The notes under the pieces were generated by a model. It saw nothing but the letters and a program-made list of their open reading frames with translations, had not been told where the DNA came from and made no database searches. From DG-33 sp964345105 (lineage in GTDB: Archaea > Hadarchaeota > Hadarchaeia > Hadarchaeales > Hadarchaeaceae), in contig CAYFPZ010000001.1 in NCBI GenBank assembly GCA_964345105.1, forward strand, positions 1-37,551: a DNA stretch of 37,551 nt, read 5' to 3'. A program made the translations under genes and the position numbers. Shown here piece after piece: positions 32,619 to 37,551 of this stretch. How positions within the stretch are numbered: the first letter of the stretch is position 1; each line of letters opens with the position of its first letter.

Positions 32619-33181
32619 TCTTTGTCACTGGTAACCGTCACAAGTTCGAGGAGGTCAGCGAACTCGCGGTGAAACACGGCGTTGAGCTTGAGCACAGTGA
32701 TACGCCATACATCGAGATTCAAGCGGACGAGCTTGAGCAAGTGGTACGCCCGAGCGTACAGCAGGCATGCGCCCTGATTAGACAACCCTGCTTCGCTGAG
32801 GATGCTGGATTATTCGTTCGAGCGCTTCGAGGTTTCCCGGGACCTTACTCCAACTTCGTTTTTCGGACCTTGGGCAACGAGGGCTTGCTGAGGCTTATGA
32901 GCGGGGAAAAGGATAGACGGGCCGAGTTCAGGTCTGCCGTAGGGTACTGCGAACCTGGTGAGAAACCCGAGGTCTTCACAGGAAAAGTTGAGGGCACCAT
33001 CGCGCTCGAAGCTCGTGGCACGCGTGGCTTTGGATTCGACCCCGTCTTCGTGGCCAGCGAGGGCGATGGCAGGACTTTTGCTGAAATGCCGATGGACGAG
33101 AAAAACCGCCTTTCTCATCGAGCTCGTGCAATCGAAGCATTTTTCAAGTGGTATAAACAAAGAGAGAAAGTCCGTGGGTGA
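32609..33181 (+). CDS. XTP/dITP pyrophosphatase (RdgB/HAM1)
   Basis: A 190-residue house-cleaning nucleotide pyrophosphatase that hydrolyses ITP, dITP and XTP to monophosphates. FVTGNRHKFEEV at the start, the DTPYIEIQADELEQV segment, AEDAGLFVRALRGFPGPYSNF and GFGFDPVFV are all conserved. Located between bud32 and rps15, a common archaeal order. An endonuclease V-like gene, also linked to inosine, is elsewhere in the window. Confidence 0.95.
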   Translation: MALIFVTGNRHKFEEVSELAVKHGVELEHSDTPYIEIQADELEQVVRPSVQQACALIRQPCFAEDAGLFVRALRGFPGPYSNFVFRTLGNEGLLRLMSGEKDRRAEFRSAVGYCEPGEKPEVFTGKVEGTIALEARGTRGFGFDPVFVASEGDGRTFAEMPMDEKNRLSHRARAIEAFFKWYKQREKVRG

Positions 33182-33185
33182 ACTA

Positions 33186-33608
33186 ATGGCAAGCGAGCAA
33201 AGGAAACATACTGGCGCAAGGCTGAGCGAGCTACCGGCCAGCGATATTGAGGAGCTCGTGGTGAAGCTGGCGAAGGAGGGCATTCCTCCGAGCAGGATAG
33301 GTATAGTCATGCGTGACCAGCATGCCGTACCGAGCGTTGAGGAGGCTACAGGAAAGAGTATAAAGCAAATAATGGATGCCCACGATCTGAAGCCCGAGCT
33401 ACCTGAGGATCTCATGAATAAAATTCGAAAAGCGGTGCCCCTCTACGACCACCTCAACCGCAACCCGAGGGATTTCGGGGCCAAGCGCGCTCTGGAGGTG
33501 GTTGAGGCCGAGATTAACAAGTTGGCTAAGTACTACAAGAGAAAAGGTAGTTTGGCTTCTGACTGGCGATACGATCGTGAACGGGCGGCTATCTTGGTGC
33601 GCGCCTGA
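33186..33608 (+). CDS. rps15: Small ribosomal subunit protein uS15
   Basis: A 140-residue archaeal/eukaryotic-type S15 with the N-terminal extension (KHTGARLSELPASDIEELVV), the GIPPSRIGIVMRDQHAVPSV segment and the core S15 helices ending KLAKYYKRKG. The start at 33186 is chosen because MASEQRKHTG is the normal N-terminus and it sits four bases after the previous stop; a longer reading would overlap the pyrophosphatase gene. Confidence 0.96.
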   Translation: MASEQRKHTGARLSELPASDIEELVVKLAKEGIPPSRIGIVMRDQHAVPSVEEATGKSIKQIMDAHDLKPELPEDLMNKIRKAVPLYDHLNRNPRDFGAKRALEVVEAEINKLAKYYKRKGSLASDWRYDRERAAILVRA

Positions 33609-33646
33609 ATTAACCACACTTTTTGCTTTGTAACTTCTGGCGAGGA

Positions 33647-34360
33647 TTAACCGGTGCTCTCCTTTGGATACTTAGAATAGACATAGCGAAGTAGCTCGAC
33701 TAACTTCATCTCGTTGAACCGCTTCAATGATTGCAGGGATTGTTTTGTCGCCTCTGGCAACTTGTCATAAATCTTCTTCGCCGCTTTCTCCCCTTTGGGC
33801 GTCAACCTATAGCACCTCTCCACAACCCCGTCGCCCGCGTCAATGACCTTCCCTTCGACTTCCATCAATTTCATGCTAATGAGCCCCGTCACGTCGTCTG
33901 AAACTTCTTCCGAAAACGGCCCATGCGCATATGGGGCGAACTGGTAGGAAAATTCGTCGAGCCCAAATTCGTGTTTCGATAGGAAGAGCAGCTTTTGAAG
34001 CCTTATGCCCCCTTCGACCTTACCATCCATGGCGTGCAATAGCGTTAGGAGGTATTTTACCCGGTCCTCTGATAAGGCGAACTTCCTAATCGCCCTTTCA
34101 GCGGCCCCGAAGAAGCCGCCCTCGAGCTTTAAGAGTTTCACCACTTCCGCACCGCGATCTGTCAATCTCAGGACCTTTCTAAAGGGCCAGACATCCGATT
34201 CCTCGTAGCGAATCCACCCCTCTTTTAAAAGTTCATGGATGCGCATTTCCACAGTTGTGGCGCTACCGCCGACCTTGGATTGCAGCTCCCTCACGTGCTT
34301 GGGGCCCTTTAGCAACTCAAGCAGGATTTCAGTAGCTTTGCTCCTTCTCAGCACTCTCAT
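33647..34360 (-). CDS. Winged-helix regulator with YwgA-like C-terminal domain, divergent from nrdG
   Basis: A 237-residue protein. Residues about 1-75 are a winged helix (ATEILLELLKGPKHVRELQS, then RIHELLKEGWIRYEESDVWP, and LTDRGAEVVKLL). Residues about 95-200 resemble YwgA/SocA-like domains (RLQKLLFLSKHEFG, then YQFAPYAHGPFSEEV). The start at 34360 leaves room for the divergent promoter; a reading from 34468 would run through it. The gene faces the nrdG-nrdD operon across 97 bp with two identical-spacing palindromes, so it probably represses or tunes both itself and the ribonucleotide reductase genes. The effector is unknown. Confidence 0.8.
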   Translation of the reverse strand: MRVLRRSKATEILLELLKGPKHVRELQSKVGGSATTVEMRIHELLKEGWIRYEESDVWPFRKVLRLTDRGAEVVKLLKLEGGFFGAAERAIRKFALSEDRVKYLLTLLHAMDGKVEGGIRLQKLLFLSKHEFGLDEFSYQFAPYAHGPFSEEVSDDVTGLISMKLMEVEGKVIDAGDGVVERCYRLTPKGEKAAKKIYDKLPEATKQSLQSLKRFNEMKLVELLRYVYSKYPKESTG

Positions 34361-34381
34361 TATCGTCACCTTATTGTGTGT

Positions 34382-34398
34382 GTTACATTTAACGTAAC
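34382..34398. promoter_or_regulatory. Operator 1: GTTAC-N7-GTAAC
   Basis: GTTACATTTAACGTAAC, a 17-bp interrupted palindrome just upstream of the nrdG TATA box (34400-34407), where TFB would bind. It also covers a TTAAAT element that could serve the divergent regulator gene. Confidence 0.72.
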
Positions 34399-34399
34399 G

Positions 34400-34407
34400 T
34401 ATAAATA
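34400..34407 (+). promoter_or_regulatory. TATA box for nrdG
   Basis: TATAAATA, placed between the two operators. The expected transcription start about 25 bp downstream falls near 34430, at the right edge of operator 2; the nrdG ATG follows at 34458 after a GGGGGAG ribosome site. Confidence 0.6.
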
Positions 34408-34414
34408 CATTGTT

Positions 34415-34431
34415 GTTACACATATAGTAAC
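34415..34431. promoter_or_regulatory. Operator 2: GTTAC-N7-GTAAC
   Basis: GTTACACATATAGTAAC, with the same 5-bp arms and 7-base spacer as operator 1 and its start 33 bp away, close to three helical turns. It would cover the predicted nrdG transcription start. Confidence 0.72.
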
Positions 34432-34457
34432 GAACTATCGGATAGGGGGAGCTGAGA

Positions 34458-35180
34458 ATGGAATTCAAAGGACTACAAAAAATTTCTCTGCTCGACTACC
34501 CCGGGAAAATCGCCGCCATTGTATTTGTGGGGGGATGTAATTTTAGGTGCGGTTTTTGTTACAACCGAGACCTAGTTTTGAACCACCAAGCTTTGCCGTC
34601 CGTATCTGAGGAAGAAGTTTTGGAATATTTGGAGAAAAATAAGGATTGGTTGGACGGATTAGAGATAACCGGCGGCGAGCCGACCATTCATCCAGACCTA
34701 CCGAGTTTTCTGGAAAAAGTGAAAAAGTTGGGATACAGCGTCAAGCTCGACACGAACGGCTCGAACCCTAAAATGCTGGCGGAGCTGCTCGAAAAACACC
34801 TCGTTGATTACGTCGCGATGGATGTGAAAGCGCCTCTCGTTGAGGATAAGTACCAAGCGGCGATCGGTATCCAAGCAAACGGGGCACTGGAAGAGGTTGA
34901 AAAAAGCATCGAATTGCTCCGAGGTTCAAACGGATTCGATTACGAGTTCAGGACTACCGTGGTGCCAGGACTTACAAGCAAGGACGATATAACGCTCATC
35001 ACCCAGCGGATAAAAAACGCGAAAAAATATTGCCTACAGCAGTTCAAGTCCAACGGTTCCCACGTGGATGAGAAATATTCTAACATTGCACCTTGCCCGC
35101 TCGGATTTCTTCAGGAGATTCAGAAGCAAATCGCTCCCCATTTCCAGGCATGTAAGGTGAGAGGTGGTAGATCAAAATGA
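34458..35180 (+). CDS. nrdG: Anaerobic ribonucleotide reductase activating protein
   Basis: A 240-residue radical SAM activase. The cluster motif is C27-NFR-C31-GF-C34 after IVFVGG; EITGGEPTIHPDL is the SAM-binding GGE segment. It installs the glycyl radical on NrdD (at 35445 in the same operon). It is longer than bacterial NrdG (about 155 residues), like other archaeal and clostridial forms. The short Cys-rich gene downstream overlaps it by four bases (ATGA). Confidence 0.92.
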   Translation: MEFKGLQKISLLDYPGKIAAIVFVGGCNFRCGFCYNRDLVLNHQALPSVSEEEVLEYLEKNKDWLDGLEITGGEPTIHPDLPSFLEKVKKLGYSVKLDTNGSNPKMLAELLEKHLVDYVAMDVKAPLVEDKYQAAIGIQANGALEEVEKSIELLRGSNGFDYEFRTTVVPGLTSKDDITLITQRIKNAKKYCLQQFKSNGSHVDEKYSNIAPCPLGFLQEIQKQIAPHFQACKVRGGRSK

Positions 35181-35425
35181 GCGAGATTATCAAAAAAGTC
35201 AGCTTGCGAGACAGGAGAATAGCGGCCGAGAGAGTTAGAAGAATGGCAGAGCTGCTGAGGCAAGATGATGTAGGTGGAGCGGTCGAATTTGTTGATGGGA
35301 AACAACACGATTTCTTGAATAGAAGAGGTTGTGCGAAGATTGATCCCACGCACAGAAAGGATCTTAATGTTTGCTTGCAGTGCGGAAACTTTGACAGATT
35401 GAGCTTTGTTTGTAAAGTCTCGTGA
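35177..35425 (+). CDS. Small Cys-containing protein in the nrd operon, N-terminus resembling NrdD
   Basis: An 82-residue protein I cannot assign. Its first residues (SEIIKKVSLRDRRI) resemble the start of NrdD (GAIIKKVCKRDGRI), and a 20-bp stretch (35206-35225) is repeated exactly inside nrdD (35552-35571). The rest contains CxxC (VCLQCGNF) and two other cysteines, possibly a metal site. It overlaps nrdG by four bases and ends 19 bp before nrdD, so it is probably translated with them. It could be a degenerate ATP-cone-derived accessory or regulator of the reductase; that is inference. Confidence 0.65.
   Translation: MSEIIKKVSLRDRRIAAERVRRMAELLRQDDVGGAVEFVDGKQHDFLNRRGCAKIDPTHRKDLNVCLQCGNFDRLSFVCKVS
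35206..35225 (+). repeat. 20-bp exact repeat, copy 1
   Basis: GCGAGACAGGAGAATAGCGG inside the small Cys-containing gene. The same 20 bases occur at 35552-35571 in the nrdD ATP-cone region, encoding RDRRIA in both reading frames. Confidence 0.85.
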
Positions 35426-35444
35426 GCGTAGGTCGGAGTTCAGT

Positions 35445-37508
35445 ATGGGCGCGATCATCAAAAAAGTGTGTAAGCGCGACGGTAGGATAGTGGATTTCGA
35501 CCAAGAGCGCGTCACCAATGCGATTTTTGCAGCTGCGGTCGAGGTCGGCGGGCGAGACAGGAGAATAGCGGAAAGGTTGTCTAATGAAGTTGTGAAAGTT
35601 TTGGAAGAAAAATACGCCAGCAAAATCCCGAACGTTGAGGACATCCAAGACGTGGTAGAAAAAGTTTTGATCGAGAGGGGACATGCAAAGACTGCAAAAG
35701 CATACATCCTATACCGCAAGCAGCACGAGGAAATGAGGAAGCTAAAATCTACGTTTCTCGAAGTTGAACACATTGTTGATGATTATCTGGGCATGCAGGA
35801 TTGGAGGGTCAAGGAGAACAGCAATGTGGGTTACTCCCTTTCGGGCTTGCTGCTTCACATCGCTGGCTCGGTGATTGCGAACTACACGCTCGATAGAGTC
35901 TACCCCATGGAGGTTGCGGATGCGCACGTTCACGGAGATTTCCACGTTCACGACTTGGGCATGGGGATAACGGGCTACTGTGCGGGATGGTCCCTGGGCC
36001 AGCTCTTGGCGGAGGGATTCAACGGCGTCCCGAGCAAGGTTGCGTCTAGGCCTCCGGCGCATCTCGACACCGCTCTGCTCCAGATGGCGAACTTCATAGG
36101 CAGCCTGCAGAACGAGTGGGCCGGAGCACAGGCCTTTAATTCCGTCGATACACTGCTCGCACCGTTCGTTCGCAAGGATGGGCTCGACTACAGAAAGATA
36201 AAGCAGGCGATGCAGACTTTCGTGTTCAACCTCAACATCGCCTCGCGCTGGGGCGGGCAGACGCCGTTCACGAACATCACGCTTGACCTGACAGTCCCGG
36301 AGGACCTCGCGGGCCAGCACGTGATAATTGGCGGCAAGCTGGGCGAGAAAACTTACGAGGAACACACGGAAGAAATGGAGATGATAAATCGCGCGCTCAT
36401 GGAAATCATGATGGAAGGTGACATGAACGGGCGACCTTTCACCTTTCCAATTCCCACATACAATTTGACCAAGGACTTCGAGTGGGACAACGGTATTTCG
36501 TCGGCACTGTTCGAGATGACCGCGAAGTACGGGCTGCCCTACTTCCAGAACTTCATCAACAGCGATCTGAGGCCGAGTGACGTTCGCTCGATGTGTTGCC
36601 ATCTCCGTCTCGAGTTGGCGGAACTGAGGAGAAACGTGACGGGCGGGCTCTTCGGCTCGGGGGACTCGACTGGCAGCGTCGGGGTCGTCACGATAAACAT
36701 GCCCCGCTTGGGTTATCTTTCCAAGAGTGAAGACGAGTTTTTCGAGAAGCTTGGGCACGTGATGGAACTGGCGCGGATTTCACTGGAGGCAAAGCGTGAC
36801 AGGGTGAAGAAAAACATGGATAACGGCTTGCTGCCTTTCACCAAGCGATACCTCGGTACTTTGAACAACCACTTTTCGACCATCGGCCTGGTGGGGATGA
36901 ACGAGGCCTGCCTGAACTTGCTCGATCGCAGCATAGCCGACGATGGGGGTAAAAAGTTCGCCGTCAAGACTCTCAAGTTCATGCTCGGACGAATCCAAAC
37001 CTTCCAGGAGGAGACAGGCAACATCTACAACTTGGAGGCGACTCCGGCCGAGGGCGTGAGCTACAGGCTCGCGAAGATCGACAAGAGAAAGTATCCGGAC
37101 ATAATAACGGCCGGCGAGCGTGCACCCTACTACACGAATTCCACCCTCCTGCCCGTGAACAGCGGCCTCGACCTGATTTCGGCCCTGAAGCACCAGGAGG
37201 AGCTGCAGACGCTCTACACGGGAGGGACAGTCCACCACATTTTCCTCGGTGAGAGCCTCGAGGACGGGGAGAGCTGCATGAACCTCGTCCGCAAGGTCTC
37301 CCACAACACCCGGTTGCCCTACTTCACCGTGACGCCCACCTACACCATCTGCGACGACCACGGTTTCATCCCGGGGGAGTACCCGAAATGCCCTTCTTGC
37401 GGCAAGGTCACGGAGGTTTACTCTCGAGTTGTCGGTTACTTCAGGCCCGTGCGGAACTGGAACGTTGGGAAGCAGGAGGAATTCAGGCAGAGGATTGAGT
37501 ACCACTAG
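35445..37508 (+). CDS. nrdD: Class III (anaerobic) ribonucleoside-triphosphate reductase
   Basis: A 687-residue glycyl-radical enzyme making dNTPs without oxygen. An N-terminal ATP-cone (about 1-95, IIKKVCKRDGRIVDFDQERV) gives allosteric control, the barrel core follows, then a zinc site (ICDDHG and CPSC) and the glycyl radical loop with G664 in RVVGYFRPVRNWN. The start at 35445 is chosen because the ATP-cone begins there; an upstream in-frame ATG at 35406 overlaps the small gene. No intein is present. Activated by NrdG from the same operon and probably controlled by the divergent winged-helix protein. Confidence 0.96.
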   Translation: MGAIIKKVCKRDGRIVDFDQERVTNAIFAAAVEVGGRDRRIAERLSNEVVKVLEEKYASKIPNVEDIQDVVEKVLIERGHAKTAKAYILYRKQHEEMRKLKSTFLEVEHIVDDYLGMQDWRVKENSNVGYSLSGLLLHIAGSVIANYTLDRVYPMEVADAHVHGDFHVHDLGMGITGYCAGWSLGQLLAEGFNGVPSKVASRPPAHLDTALLQMANFIGSLQNEWAGAQAFNSVDTLLAPFVRKDGLDYRKIKQAMQTFVFNLNIASRWGGQTPFTNITLDLTVPEDLAGQHVIIGGKLGEKTYEEHTEEMEMINRALMEIMMEGDMNGRPFTFPIPTYNLTKDFEWDNGISSALFEMTAKYGLPYFQNFINSDLRPSDVRSMCCHLRLELAELRRNVTGGLFGSGDSTGSVGVVTINMPRLGYLSKSEDEFFEKLGHVMELARISLEAKRDRVKKNMDNGLLPFTKRYLGTLNNHFSTIGLVGMNEACLNLLDRSIADDGGKKFAVKTLKFMLGRIQTFQEETGNIYNLEATPAEGVSYRLAKIDKRKYPDIITAGERAPYYTNSTLLPVNSGLDLISALKHQEELQTLYTGGTVHHIFLGESLEDGESCMNLVRKVSHNTRLPYFTVTPTYTICDDHGFIPGEYPKCPSCGKVTEVYSRVVGYFRPVRNWNVGKQEEFRQRIEYH
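35552..35571 (+). repeat. 20-bp exact repeat, copy 2
   Basis: GCGAGACAGGAGAATAGCGG within the nrdD ATP-cone coding region; identical to 35206-35225. Confidence 0.85.
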
Positions 37509-37551
37509 CTTCCATTAATTTAACTTAAGATGGTGGTTAACTTGTCGAGAA

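Noticed and set aside
35742..36758. Long open frame antisense to nrdD (338 codons)
   Set aside because: Composition is His/Arg/Val-rich as expected for the shadow of a GC-rich gene; NrdD on the plus strand is unambiguous.
37530..37551. ATG GTG GTT AAC at the right edge, possibly the start of the next gene
   Set aside because: Only about seven codons are visible before the window ends, and the AT-rich element before it is too close to be its promoter.
1..37551. tRNA/rRNA genes, CRISPR arrays, insertion sequences
   Set aside because: Spacers of tRNA size were read for T-loop and anticodon-stem patterns without a match; no regular repeat-spacer array and no transposase-like frame with terminal inverted repeats were seen.

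Overview
This window is archaeal chromosome. It carries an exosome/proteasome superoperon (Pop5, PsmA, SBDS, Rrp4, Rrp41, Rrp42, eL43, RpoP, Brix, Pcc1, prefoldin beta), KEOPS subunits, wyosine and m2G10 tRNA modification enzymes, an O-phosphoseryl-tRNA synthetase, pilin-like N-termini and TATA-box promoters with very short leaders. GTG and TTG starts are common. The gene order of the superoperon is euryarchaeal in style; with SepRS and anaerobic metabolism (class III ribonucleotide reductase, NfnAB) this suggests an uncultivated anaerobic, perhaps thermophilic, lineage near Euryarchaeota/Hadarchaeota. That placement is inference, not something the sequence proves.

Layout. 1-4531: small conserved archaeal genes (RAM domain, UPF0200, UPF0201), a membrane protein, the NfnAB flavoprotein pair and dCMP deaminase. 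4734-7555 (minus): prs, a tRNA m2G10 methyltransferase and ribonuclease Z. 7613-11935 (plus): a PflX-like radical SAM protein, an MBL hydrolase, an MJ1316-domain protein and two cation antiporters. 11941-17246: a pilin-like island, with six minus-strand proteins sharing short charged N-termini plus a hydrophobic helix, converging on a helical/coiled-coil protein and an HTH protein. The two outer ends carry the same 44-bp promoter/leader in opposite orientation, and three 18-bp palindromic repeats surround the HTH gene. 17252-22849: an AEP primase-like protein, a small zinc protein, endonuclease V, a TIM-barrel isomerase, SepRS, translin and a membrane-anchored winged-helix regulator. 23138-24244: a secreted DUF5667-like protein with a twin CX3C motif. 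24281-31778 (minus): Taw1, DHH phosphoesterase and the superoperon. 31950-33608 (plus): Bud32, XTP pyrophosphatase and ribosomal protein S15. 33647-37508: a winged-helix regulator divergent from nrdG, a small Cys-rich protein and nrdD.

How it fits together. Much of the window is translation and RNA processing: tRNA 3' end maturation, tRNA modification, RNase P, exosome, ribosome maturation and proteasome. Nucleotide supply and cleaning also recur (Prs, dCMP deaminase, XTP pyrophosphatase, class III RNR).

The least explained parts are the pilin-like island with its paired promoters and repeats; the RNR locus, where two GTTAC-N7-GTAAC operators bracket the nrdG TATA box; the twin-CX3C secreted protein; and two nucleic-acid enzymes lacking an expected active-site residue (endonuclease V and the AEP protein). 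No tRNA or rRNA gene, CRISPR array or insertion sequence was recognised, and there is no gene-free stretch above 300 bp.
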